The notes below the pieces were generated by a model. It worked only from the letters and a program-made list of their open reading frames with translations. It was not told the origin of the DNA and searched no databases. Below, piece after piece: positions 14,756 to 22,786 of a DNA stretch of 37,285 nt. The number at the start of each line of letters is the position of its first letter. Within the stretch, counting starts at the first letter, position 1. The stretch is from JALOOE01 sp964423545 (lineage in GTDB: Bacteria; Chloroflexota; Anaerolineae; CG2-30-64-16), in contig CAYRFV010000013.1 of the NCBI GenBank assembly GCA_964423545.1, positions 1 to 37,285 on the forward strand, given 5' to 3'. A program made the position numbers and the translations under genes.

Positions 14756-15787
14756 ATGACAATTCGGGCCGCCGTCATCGGTATCGGCGCCATGGGACGC
14801 AACCATGCGCGCGTCTACTCTGACCTGCCAGACGTCGACCTGGTTGGCGTCGCGGATGTCGACGGGAAGGCCGCTGCAGCGGTCGCGGCGAAGTTCGGCG
14901 CTCAGGCCTTCACCGACTTCGAGAAAATGCTCGATGAGCTGCGGCCGGACGCTGTCAGCATCGCCGTACCGACGGTCCAGCACTGCCGGGTTGCGACGGC
15001 CGTCATCCGGCGCGGCATTCACCTGCTGATCGAAAAACCGATCTCGTTCAGCGTCGAGGAGGGCCAACAGCTGATCTCTGACGCCGAGTGTTGCGGCTCA
15101 AAGCTGATGATCGGTCACATCGAACGCTTCAATCCGGCGGTAATCGCCCTTAAAGCGCAACTGTCGGCAGGGGAATTGGGCCGCGTGTTCGAGATCGACG
15201 CGCGGCGGCAGGGCCCGTTCCCGGTTCGTGTGGTTGACGTGGGCGTGGTCATCGACCTCGCCGTCCACGACCTCGATATTATGCGCTACATCACCGGCGC
15301 CGAGATCGTGCGCGTGTACGCCGAGACCGAGCGGCGCATCCACTCGACGCGAGAGGATCTGCTCACCGGGCTGGTGCGCCTGAGCGACGGCACTCTGGGC
15401 ACGCTCACGATCAACTGGCTGACGCCGACCAAGATTCGCGAGCTGTACGTCACCGGCGAGCGCGGCATGTTCCGGGTGGACTACCTGACGCAGGATCTCT
15501 ACTTCTACGAGAACGCCACCACCCGTGACGGCGATTGGGACACCTTGCGCGTCCTGCGCGGCGTCAGCGAGGGGCGCATGATCCGCCATGTGGTGAACAA
15601 GAAAGAGCCGCTGCGCGCCGAGCTCGAAGCGTTCCTGGCTGCGGTCCGCGGCGAAATCCCGGTTCCAATCACCGGCGCGGACGGGTTGACCGCGCTCATC
15701 CTCGCGCAGAACATGGTGGTCTCAGGCCTGGAGCACCGGACGGTGGAGCAGTCCGACAGGGTGATGTCCATTGAGAGTTCCCGATGA
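14756..15787 (+). CDS. Gfo/Idh/MocA oxidoreductase, probable nucleotide-sugar C3 dehydrogenase
   Basis: A 343-residue NAD(P)-dependent dehydrogenase. The Rossmann motif GIGAMG is at 9-14 and GVADVD at 31-36. The substrate-site lysine is in EKP (93-95), and the DLAVHDLD segment (167-174) carries the catalytic Asp and His. The N-terminus resembles the group that includes archaeal UDP-GlcNAc 3-dehydrogenase. As the first gene of a cassette for 2,3-diamino sugars, it may oxidise C3 of a UDP-N-acetyl sugar before transamination. An inositol dehydrogenase-like role cannot be excluded by eye. It is followed in ATGA overlap by a second, distinct Gfo/Idh enzyme, an unusual doubling. Confidence 0.85.
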   Translation: MTIRAAVIGIGAMGRNHARVYSDLPDVDLVGVADVDGKAAAAVAAKFGAQAFTDFEKMLDELRPDAVSIAVPTVQHCRVATAVIRRGIHLLIEKPISFSVEEGQQLISDAECCGSKLMIGHIERFNPAVIALKAQLSAGELGRVFEIDARRQGPFPVRVVDVGVVIDLAVHDLDIMRYITGAEIVRVYAETERRIHSTREDLLTGLVRLSDGTLGTLTINWLTPTKIRELYVTGERGMFRVDYLTQDLYFYENATTRDGDWDTLRVLRGVSEGRMIRHVVNKKEPLRAELEAFLAAVRGEIPVPITGADGLTALILAQNMVVSGLEHRTVEQSDRVMSIESSR

Positions 15788-16731
15788 AAAACTTTGCGAT
15801 CACTGGCGTGGGCGGCTACATCGCCCCCAGGCATCTGCGAGCGATCCGCGACACGGGCAACCGGCTGATTGCGGCACTCGATCCCCATGATGCGGTCGGC
15901 CTGCTCGACCAATACGATTTCGACATCCGCTTCTTCACGGAGTACGAACGCTTCGATCGGCACCTCGAAAAGCTGCGCCGCGGGCCTGAGGCTCAGCGCG
16001 TCCACTACTTGAGCATCTGCGTCCCGAACTATCTGCATGATGCCCACTGCCGCCTGGCGCTGCGGGTGGGCGCCGACGCGATCTGCGAAAAGCCGCTCGT
16101 CATCAATCCGTGGAACCTCGATGCCCTTGAGGAGTTGGAGGCGGAGACGGGCCGGCGCATCCACACGGTCCTGCAGCTGCGCGTACACCCCAAGCTGCTG
16201 GCTCTGCGCGAGTCGCTCCTGCGGCAGCGAGGCAGTCGCCCGCATGACGTGTGCCTCACCTATGTCACTGGACGCGGTGCATGGTACCATCAGTCCTGGA
16301 AGGGGGTGAGCGAGAAGTCGGGTGGCATCGCCACCAACATCGGCATCCACTTCTTCGACCTGCTGCTGTGGCTCTTCGGCAGCGCGGGCGAGTCGCGCGT
16401 CCACCACGCCGACCCCAATCGCATGTCGGGCTTCATCGAGTTGGAGCACGCGCGGGTGAAGTGGTTCCTCTCCGTAGACACGGCCGACCTTCCCTTTGCG
16501 GTCGAACCGGGCAAGCGCAGCACCTTCCGCTCGATCACCATCGACGGCGAAGAGGTCGAATTCACCGAGGGTTTCACCGACCTGCATACGCGCGTCTACC
16601 AGGAGACTCTCGCCGGCAGAGGCTTCGGCATTGCGGACGCGCGGCCCTCGATCCAACTGGTGCACCGCATCCGCACCGCGCCGGTCTCGCCTCGCGACGA
16701 CACCGCGCATCCGATGCTGCTCAGGGCGTAG
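15784..16731 (+). CDS. wlbA: WlbA/WbpB-type UDP-N-acetylglucosaminuronate 3-dehydrogenase
   Basis: A 315-residue Gfo/Idh enzyme with strong resemblance to WlbA of Bordetella and WbpB of Pseudomonas: MKNFAITGVGGYIAPRHLRAI at the N-terminus, AALDPHDAVG, FTEYERFDRHLEKLRR, SICVPNYLHDAH, EKPLVINPWN (102-111), the GIATNIGIHFFD segment with His189, and SITIDGEEVEFTEGFTDLH near the end. The known reaction is oxidation of C3 of UDP-GlcNAcA to the 3-keto intermediate with NAD+, regenerated in some members by 2-oxoglutarate. The ATG overlaps the preceding stop. The next genes encode the acetyltransferase and aminotransferase of the same pathway, which strongly supports the assignment. Confidence 0.93.
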   Translation: MKNFAITGVGGYIAPRHLRAIRDTGNRLIAALDPHDAVGLLDQYDFDIRFFTEYERFDRHLEKLRRGPEAQRVHYLSICVPNYLHDAHCRLALRVGADAICEKPLVINPWNLDALEELEAETGRRIHTVLQLRVHPKLLALRESLLRQRGSRPHDVCLTYVTGRGAWYHQSWKGVSEKSGGIATNIGIHFFDLLLWLFGSAGESRVHHADPNRMSGFIELEHARVKWFLSVDTADLPFAVEPGKRSTFRSITIDGEEVEFTEGFTDLHTRVYQETLAGRGFGIADARPSIQLVHRIRTAPVSPRDDTAHPMLLRA

Positions 16732-16734
16732 CCG

Positions 16735-17349
16735 ATGACCGAGCCTGCTTACTTCGCCCATCCCAGCGCCTACATCGACCAGCCGTGCGAGATCGGCGCG
16801 GGCACGCGCATCTGGCACTTCTGCCACGTGATGGCAGGGGCCAGGATCGGTGAGCGCTGCAACCTGGGCCAAAACGTCTTCGTCGGCGAGAGCGCCGTGA
16901 TCGGCGCAAACGTCAAGATCCAGAACAACGTCTCCGTGTACGCCGGGGTGATCCTGGAAGATGACGTGTTCTGCGGCCCCTCATGCGTATTCACGAATGT
17001 GATCAATCCCCGCTCGCAGATCGTGCGTCACAGCCAGTATCAGCGGACCGTCGTGCGCCGCGGCGCCACCATCGGGGCCAATGCCACGATCGTCTGCGGC
17101 GCCACCATCGGCCGGTACGCCTTTGTCGGCGCCGGCGCGGTGGTGCGCGGCGATGTGCCTGACTACGCTTTGATGCTTGGCGTGCCGGCCCGGCGCCGCG
17201 GATGGATGAGCCGCCATGGCCACCGCCTGCCGGAGCCGGACGCTGACGGGATGATGCGCTGCCCGGAGAGCGGCTGGCGTTACCGGGAGGTCGAGCCGGG
17301 CGTGCTCCGCTGTCTCGACTGGCCTGAGGATGCGCCGCTGGCAAGCTGA
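16735..17349 (+). CDS. wbpD: WbpD/WlbB-type hexapeptide N-acetyltransferase
   Basis: A 204-residue left-handed beta-helix acyltransferase. Repeated hexapeptides run from about residue 10 to 145 (for example YIDQPCEIGAGTRIWHFCHV, IGERCNLGQNVFVGESAVIGANVKIQNNVSVY, TIGANATIVCGATIGRYAFVGAGAVV). The catalytic-region FCGPSCVFTNVINPRSQI and the C-terminal PARRRGWMSRHG-MRCPESGWRY tail are typical of WbpD/WlbB. The expected role is transfer of acetyl from acetyl-CoA to the 3-amino group of UDP-GlcNAc3NA. It starts 4 nt after wlbA. A CPESG segment with two nearby cysteines at the C-terminus is common in this family. Confidence 0.93.
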   Translation: MTEPAYFAHPSAYIDQPCEIGAGTRIWHFCHVMAGARIGERCNLGQNVFVGESAVIGANVKIQNNVSVYAGVILEDDVFCGPSCVFTNVINPRSQIVRHSQYQRTVVRRGATIGANATIVCGATIGRYAFVGAGAVVRGDVPDYALMLGVPARRRGWMSRHGHRLPEPDADGMMRCPESGWRYREVEPGVLRCLDWPEDAPLAS

Positions 17350-17427
17350 GAGTCCGCATGATGAGATGCTATCCCGTGTCGATTCGCTCACATGCACTGT
17401 TCATTCCCGCGTAAGGAGCTGCCCCAC

Positions 17428-18621
17428 ATGTCCGACACCCAACCTATTCCGCTGCTCGATCTGAAGGCGCAGTACGCGCCGATCCGCGAAGAAATCCGCG
17501 CAGCCATGGACCGCGTGGCCGACGCACAGTACTTTATCGGCGGACCGGAAGTTGAGGGGCTGGAACGCGAGGTCGCGGCCTACTCGCAGTGCGGGTTCGG
17601 GATCGGCGTCACCTCGGGCACCGATGCCCTGATTGTGGCGCTGATGGCAATCGGCATCCAGCCCGACGACGAGGTGATCGCTCCGCCCTACACCTTTTTC
17701 GCCACGGGCGGTTCGGTGCATCGGCTGGGCGCAAAGCCGGTGTACGTGGACATCGACCCGTTCACCTACAACATCGACCCGGCCCAGATCGAGGCGGCAA
17801 TCACGCCGCGCACGAAGGCGATCATCCCGGTCCACCTCTACGGGCAGATGGCCGACATGGACCCGATCATGGAGGTCGCGCGGCGGCACAATCTGATCGT
17901 CATCGAGGACGCGGCGCAGGCGATCGGCTCAGAGTATCGCGGCCGGCGCGCTGGCTCCATCGGTCATCTGGGCTGCTTCAGCTTCTTCCCCTCCAAGAAC
18001 CTTGGAGGCTTCGGTGACGGCGGCATGGTCACCACCAATGACCCGGACCTCGCAAAGCAGGTCAAGTTGCTGCGCAACCATGGCGCCGAACCGAAGTATT
18101 ACCACAAGGTGGTCGGCGGCAACTTCCGGCTCGACGCGCTCCAGGCAGCGGTGCTGCGGATCAAGCTGAAATACCTGGACGGCTGGACTGCGGCGCGCCA
18201 GCGCAACGCGGCGCGCTATCGTCGTCTCTTCAACGCCGTAGGGTTGGCGGACGAAGGAGGAGCGACGACCGATGACGGACGCCCGTCGATCGCGCCGGGA
18301 CCGTCCTACATCGTCATGCCGTATGATGCGGGGTACGGCCGCCACATCTACAACCAGTTTGTCATCCGCACCGACCGCCGCGATGCGGTCATGGCGAAGC
18401 TGAAGGCGCGGCAGATCGGCCACGAAATCTACTACCCTGTGCCGCTGCATCTGCAGGAGTGCTTCGCCGAGCTCGGGCACAGGCCCGGCGACATGCCTGC
18501 CAGCGAGACGGCTGCTCGTGAGACGCTGGCCCTGCCCATCTACGGTGAGCTGACCGAGACGCAGCAGCAGGTGATTGTGGAGACCATTGCAGCAGCCTAC
18601 GACGAGGCAGCGAAGGCGTGA
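17428..18621 (+). CDS. wbpE: WbpE/DegT-type PLP aminotransferase
   Basis: A 397-residue DegT/DnrJ/EryC1/StrS aminotransferase. PLP-binding residues are visible: SGTDAL (63-68), Asp161 in IEDAAQA, and the Schiff-base Lys190 in FSFFPSKNLGGFGDGG. The expected reaction is glutamate-dependent amination of UDP-3-keto-GlcNAcA. ATG 17428 is preferred to 17392 because AAGGAG lies 9 nt upstream and IPLLDLKAQYAPI starts the conserved domain. A 78-bp gap separates it from wbpD. About 20 extra residues rich in G, D and T near 240-260 interrupt the usual AGL-to-HIYNQFVIR stretch, and the underlying DNA repeats words seen in the gap after gmd. Its stop overlaps the next GTG start. Confidence 0.94.
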   Translation: MSDTQPIPLLDLKAQYAPIREEIRAAMDRVADAQYFIGGPEVEGLEREVAAYSQCGFGIGVTSGTDALIVALMAIGIQPDDEVIAPPYTFFATGGSVHRLGAKPVYVDIDPFTYNIDPAQIEAAITPRTKAIIPVHLYGQMADMDPIMEVARRHNLIVIEDAAQAIGSEYRGRRAGSIGHLGCFSFFPSKNLGGFGDGGMVTTNDPDLAKQVKLLRNHGAEPKYYHKVVGGNFRLDALQAAVLRIKLKYLDGWTAARQRNAARYRRLFNAVGLADEGGATTDDGRPSIAPGPSYIVMPYDAGYGRHIYNQFVIRTDRRDAVMAKLKARQIGHEIYYPVPLHLQECFAELGHRPGDMPASETAARETLALPIYGELTETQQQVIVETIAAAYDEAAKA

Positions 18622-19691
18622 GAGTCCTCTCGGTCGTCGGCGCGCGGCCGCAGTTCATCAAGGCGGCCCCGGTTTGTCGTGCACTGAGAGACGCAGGACA
18701 CCGCGAATTCCTGGTGCACACCGGCCAGCACTACGATTACGGGATGTCCCAGGTTTTCTTCGAGGAGCTGGGCATTCCCCAGCCGGATGCCAATCTGGAG
18801 GTTGGTTCGGGCGCGCACGGCTGGCAGACCGGCCACATGCTGATCCGGCTGGAAGAGCTGCTGCTGGCGCAGCGCCCGGATTGGGTGCTGGTCTACGGTG
18901 ACACGAACTCCACGCTGGCCGGAGCGCTGGCCGCGGTCAAGCTGCACATGCCCGTGGCCCATGTCGAGGCCGGCCTCCGCTCGCACAACCGCGAGATGCC
19001 GGAAGAGCACAACCGCGTGCTGACCGATCACATCGCCGAGCTGCTGCTGTGTCCGACGCAGACCGCGGTCGATAACCTGGCCCTGGAGAACCTACGAACC
19101 GGCGTGCACCTGGTTGGCGACACCATGTATGATGCAGTGCTCCGGTTCGCTGAGAGCGCCCGCCGGCAGTCGACCATCCTGGGCGATCTGGGGCTGAAGC
19201 CGGGAGGCTACCTGCTGGCGACGGTGCACCGCCCCTATAACACCGATGCGCCGCAGAACCTGCGCGCCATCCTGGCCGCCTTCGCCGAAATCGAGGAGCC
19301 AATCGTCTTCCCTGTCCACCCGCGCACGCGCGCCAGGTTGGGAGGCTTGGCGCTGGACGGGCAAGGGCCCGTGGAGAACCCGCGCTTCATCGAGCCGCTC
19401 GGATACCTCGACATGCTGGCGCTGCAGCAGGGCGCCCGTCTCATCCTCACTGACTCCGGCGGCATGCAGAAAGAAGCCTATTGGCTTGGTGTGCCGTGCA
19501 TCACGCTGCGGCCTGAGACGGAGTGGGTCGAAACGGTCGCCGCAGGCTGGAATGTATTGGTCGGCGCCGATCGCGCCCGCATCCTCGATGCGGTCAGGTC
19601 GTTGACCGCACCGGCGCAGCGCCCGGCGGTGTATGGCGACGGGCGATCGGCGCAGCGCATCGTCGCACTGATGGAGCGGCACAACGGATGA
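18618..19691 (+). CDS. wecB: Non-hydrolysing UDP-N-acetylglucosamine 2-epimerase family (WecB/WbpI-like)
   Basis: A 357-residue GT-B fold epimerase. Family residues are present: GARPQFIKAAPV, Asp95 in YGDTNST, Glu117 in HVEAGLRS, PEEHNRVLTDH, the ATVHRPYNTD histidine (204) and LTDSGGMQKEAYWLGVPCITLR-TEW. In the WbpA-B-E-D-I pathway the WbpI step inverts C2 of UDP-GlcNAc3NAcA to the mannuronate. The cassette context suggests that substrate, while UDP-GlcNAc itself is possible. GTG 18618 overlaps the aminotransferase stop, and the gene ends in an ATGA overlap with the methyltransferase, so all three are translationally coupled. Confidence 0.93.
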   Translation: MRVLSVVGARPQFIKAAPVCRALRDAGHREFLVHTGQHYDYGMSQVFFEELGIPQPDANLEVGSGAHGWQTGHMLIRLEELLLAQRPDWVLVYGDTNSTLAGALAAVKLHMPVAHVEAGLRSHNREMPEEHNRVLTDHIAELLLCPTQTAVDNLALENLRTGVHLVGDTMYDAVLRFAESARRQSTILGDLGLKPGGYLLATVHRPYNTDAPQNLRAILAAFAEIEEPIVFPVHPRTRARLGGLALDGQGPVENPRFIEPLGYLDMLALQQGARLILTDSGGMQKEAYWLGVPCITLRPETEWVETVAAGWNVLVGADRARILDAVRSLTAPAQRPAVYGDGRSAQRIVALMERHNG

Positions 19692-20515
19692 GCGCTTATA
19701 ACCCGGAGCAGTACTGGGAAAACCTCCTGGAAGCACAGTTCAGCCTGAAGGGAGTCGGCCATCCCTGGCTGCCGGAGAGCTTCAACCGGATCATCTATCG
19801 AGCCTGCGAGCGCGCGACGGAGAGGGTGCTGGTCGGCCAGAACACGCCATGGGATCAGATGGATGTGCTCGACATCGGCTGTGGCACCGGTTACTGGGTG
19901 GAGTATTGGAGGGCCAGGGGCGTCAGCCAGATCACCGGGTTGGACCTGACAGCCACATCCGTCCACAATCTTCAGCGAGCATTCCCCACCTTCGCATTTC
20001 ATCAATGCAACATCTCGGATGCCGCCGTGCCGCCTTTGGGACCCTTCGATCTGATTTCAGCCATGAATGTCCTGCTGCACGTCACCGACCCGGACCGGTT
20101 CGAGCAAGCCCTCCGCAACATCCGCGGCTATCTGAAGCCGGCCGGCTTGCTGGTCATGATCGAACCGGTGGTGGTGAACACGTGGTGGGGACCGCCACTG
20201 GATCGCACGGCGCATGCCCAGGTCAGGACATTGCAGCAGTGGCGCGAGATCCTGGATCGGGCGCAACTGGAAATCCGCAGGATGACACCTGTCACCTACC
20301 TGCTGGCCGATCCGGTGGACACGAAGGCGCGTTGGAGCTTCAGACTCCTTGCACGTTACTGGTCCCTTCTATGTCGCGCCTTGCGATCGCACGAAACCTT
20401 GGGCGCGGTCACCGGAAGTGGGCTGTATGGCCTGGATAGGCTTCTGTTGAGCTTGGGTGGAGATGGCACTTCCGCCAAATGCCTGTTGATCGCGCCCAAA
20501 GCTCCCGGCAAATAG
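19688..20515 (+). CDS. Class I SAM-dependent methyltransferase
   Basis: A 275-residue Rossmann-fold methyltransferase. Motif I DIGCGTGYW is at 62-70, followed by GLDLTATSV for the adenosine site, FDLISAMNVLLHV (motif IV) and IRGYLKPAGLLVMIEP (post-motif). ATG 19688 overlaps the epimerase stop. The frame is open further upstream in the epimerase gene, but the overlap start gives a normal N-terminus (MSAYNPEQYWENLL). In a glycan operon it probably O-methylates a sugar or caps the chain end. The acceptor cannot be determined. The C-terminal about 50 residues are hydrophobic-basic and may contact the membrane. Confidence 0.88.
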   Translation: MSAYNPEQYWENLLEAQFSLKGVGHPWLPESFNRIIYRACERATERVLVGQNTPWDQMDVLDIGCGTGYWVEYWRARGVSQITGLDLTATSVHNLQRAFPTFAFHQCNISDAAVPPLGPFDLISAMNVLLHVTDPDRFEQALRNIRGYLKPAGLLVMIEPVVVNTWWGPPLDRTAHAQVRTLQQWREILDRAQLEIRRMTPVTYLLADPVDTKARWSFRLLARYWSLLCRALRSHETLGAVTGSGLYGLDRLLLSLGGDGTSAKCLLIAPKAPGK

Positions 20516-20532
20516 CAGCGGACGCTAACTGC

Positions 20533-21606
20533 ATGCGCGTGCTCCATCTGCCGCTCAACATCGCTTCCATCCCATCGCATACGATCCGAGCGCTGCGCCA
20601 GTCCGGCGTCGATGCCCGCGGCCTGATCTTCGGCGCCGACCGCGTGCAGACCCCCGACGGCTTGAGACTGGTGCGCGCCGATAGCCCCAACCGGGCGAAG
20701 CGCAAGCTCCAGAAAACGCGCTGGCTGGCGGCGTTCCTGTGGGAAATCAGCCGGGCAGACGTCCTCCACTGGTATTTCGGGGCAATCACCTTGCCGCACG
20801 CGCTGGACCTGGCCCTCGTGAAACGCCTGCGCAAGCCGGCCGTGGTCGAATGGATGGGATCCGAGATTCGCATACCGGACGTCGAATCCGCCGAGAATCC
20901 CTACTACAAAGATGCGCTCGGCCGGGGGTACGAATACGCGTCCTTCGAGAGCCTGGCCGCATCACGCCGCGTGCAGGGGATCTTTGCCGCTTCGGGCTTT
21001 GTATGCGCCTGCGACTTGGGCATGCTGCCGTATATCCAGCCGGATATCGCCCCGCACGCGCACGTCGTGCGGCGCCGCTTGATCGCTGCGGACTACGAAC
21101 CGCGCCTTCCCCTCCCTCAGGCCAGCGTGCCCCTGGTCGTTCACAGCCCAACGGCGCCGGTCGCCAAGGGCACGGTGGCCGTGCTGGCCGCCATCGAGCG
21201 ACTGCGCAGCCGAGCGCAGTTCGACTTCCGCTTGATCCAGGGCATGCCTCGCGCCGAGGCGCTGGCGATCATCCAACGCTGCGATCTCTTCCTCGATCAG
21301 TTCGTATTGGGCGACTACGGCATGGCGGCCATTGAGGCGATGGCGCTCGGCAAGCCGGTCATCTGCTACATTAAGCCCTCTCTGCGGCAGGCTTACGGCC
21401 CCGACCTGCCGGTCGTCCATGCCACCCAGGAGAGCCTGGCAGATGTCCTGGCTGAACTGCTGGCCGATGGCGCGCGGCGGCGCGAGATCGGGCTGCGCGG
21501 CCGCGCGTATGTCGAGAAGCACCACGACGCGGCCGCGATCGCGGGGGAGCTGAGGGCCATCTACGCGGACCTCATCCAGCGGCGGCAGACGCGGGAGACG
21601 CTGTGA
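20533..21606 (+). CDS. GT-B glycosyltransferase
   Basis: A 357-residue protein opening MRVLHLPLNIASIPSHTIRALRQSGVDARGL. A central switch into the C-terminal domain reads VPLVVHSPTAPVAKGTVAVLAAI. The donor-binding region LFLDQFVLGDYGMAAIEAMALGKPVICYI carries the two-glutamate-like pattern of GT4 enzymes in weakened form. It starts 18 nt after the methyltransferase stop. ATG 20533 begins the conserved beta-strand, and an upstream frame extension would overlap the previous gene. The N-terminal domain has lost the common GG acceptor loop, so its exact family is uncertain. It is presumably a cytoplasmic membrane-associated transferase assembling the repeat unit. Confidence 0.82.
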   Translation: MRVLHLPLNIASIPSHTIRALRQSGVDARGLIFGADRVQTPDGLRLVRADSPNRAKRKLQKTRWLAAFLWEISRADVLHWYFGAITLPHALDLALVKRLRKPAVVEWMGSEIRIPDVESAENPYYKDALGRGYEYASFESLAASRRVQGIFAASGFVCACDLGMLPYIQPDIAPHAHVVRRRLIAADYEPRLPLPQASVPLVVHSPTAPVAKGTVAVLAAIERLRSRAQFDFRLIQGMPRAEALAIIQRCDLFLDQFVLGDYGMAAIEAMALGKPVICYIKPSLRQAYGPDLPVVHATQESLADVLAELLADGARRREIGLRGRAYVEKHHDAAAIAGELRAIYADLIQRRQTRETL

Positions 21607-22784
21607 AGAAGCGCATCTGCATCATTTCGTTTTCACCGATCGCGCGCGATGCGCGCGTGTTGCGCCAGATCAAGCACCTCGGCCCACACTACGACCTGAC
21701 AGTGATCGGCTTCGGCGACGCGCATCCGACGTGGCGCGGGCAATCCGGCATCGATTGGCTGCCGGTGGCGCTTCCTGCCGAGAGCCTGACCTCGAAGTTG
21801 GGCGGGCTGGTCTTTCCCCTGTTGGGCAAGGTCTCCGCGCGCGCCTACGATGCCTGGTTCTGGCGCAAGCCTCATCGCCGCCAGGCGCTCGACCTGGCGC
21901 TGGCCGGTCGCTGCGACGCCTATCACGCCAACGATTGGGACGCGCTCCCCATCGCGGGCGAGGCGGCTGCGCGCCATGGCGCCCCACTGGTCTTCGATGC
22001 CCACGAGTATGCGCCCCAGGAGTTCGGCGATCGTGCGCTCTGGCGGTTCCTGTATAGCCCGGCGATCACCTACACGCTGCGCAAGTATGCGCGTCGTGTC
22101 GCCGCTGCCACCACGGTGGCCCAACCGATCGCCGAACGCTATGCCCATGAGTTCGGTCTTGACATGATCGCCGTGCTCAATGCCCCGGAGTATGAGCCGG
22201 CGCCATCCCACCAACTGGATCCCGATCACATCCGGCTGATCCATCATGGCGGTGCGATCCGCGGCCGCCGGTTGGAGCGCATGGTCGAAGCGCTCGCCCG
22301 TTGCGACGCGCGCTACACGCTGCACTTCATGCTCACGCCCAGCCAACCGGAGTACCTGGACTTTCTGCGCGCCCACGCCCGGCAGATCGCGCCGGACCGG
22401 GTGCATTTCCACGATCCAGTGCGTCCCGAGCAGATCGTCCAGGAAATCGCGCAGTACGATATCGGCTTCTACTTGCTGGAGCCGGACAACTACAACAACG
22501 AGTCGGCGCTGCCCAACAAGCTTTTCGATTTCATCAATGCCGGCCTGGCCGTGTGCGTCGGCCCATCACCGGAGATGGCGCGCCTGGTGACCGCGTACGG
22601 CTGTGGCGTGATTGCGCCCACTTTCGCCGCCAGCGGTGTCGCAGCCACCCTCAACGCGCTGCGTCCGGCACAGATCGATGCGCTGCGGGCAGCCTCGGTG
22701 ACGGCGAGCAAGACCCTCAACGCGCAGGTTGAGATGGGCAAAGTGGTCGATCTGTACCGGCGGCTGCTAGGCGGGGCGGGCTGA
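21603..22784 (+). CDS. GT-B glycosyltransferase (family 4-like)
   Basis: A 393-residue transferase beginning with GTG 21603 in overlap with the preceding TGA. Landmarks are FSPIARDARVLRQIKHL, the acceptor-domain HANDWDALPIAGEAAARHGAPLVFDAHEY, the domain switch IRLIHHGGAIRGRRLERMVEAL, and the donor region IGFYLLEPDNYNNESALPNKLFDFINAGLAVCVGPSPEM. Residues PNKLFDFINAG correspond to the PNK-FEYMAAG motif of the transferase at 24775, and the two share the DARVL/DFRVL and DAHE landmarks, so they appear paralogous. The sugar transferred is unknown. Confidence 0.85.
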   Translation: MKKRICIISFSPIARDARVLRQIKHLGPHYDLTVIGFGDAHPTWRGQSGIDWLPVALPAESLTSKLGGLVFPLLGKVSARAYDAWFWRKPHRRQALDLALAGRCDAYHANDWDALPIAGEAAARHGAPLVFDAHEYAPQEFGDRALWRFLYSPAITYTLRKYARRVAAATTVAQPIAERYAHEFGLDMIAVLNAPEYEPAPSHQLDPDHIRLIHHGGAIRGRRLERMVEALARCDARYTLHFMLTPSQPEYLDFLRAHARQIAPDRVHFHDPVRPEQIVQEIAQYDIGFYLLEPDNYNNESALPNKLFDFINAGLAVCVGPSPEMARLVTAYGCGVIAPTFAASGVAATLNALRPAQIDALRAASVTASKTLNAQVEMGKVVDLYRRLLGGAG

Positions 22785-22786
22785 TC

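Noticed and set aside
13862..15067. Minus-strand open frame of about 400 codons across uridine kinase
   Set aside because: It spans udk, its downstream promoter region and part of the first dehydrogenase. It has no protein-like motif.
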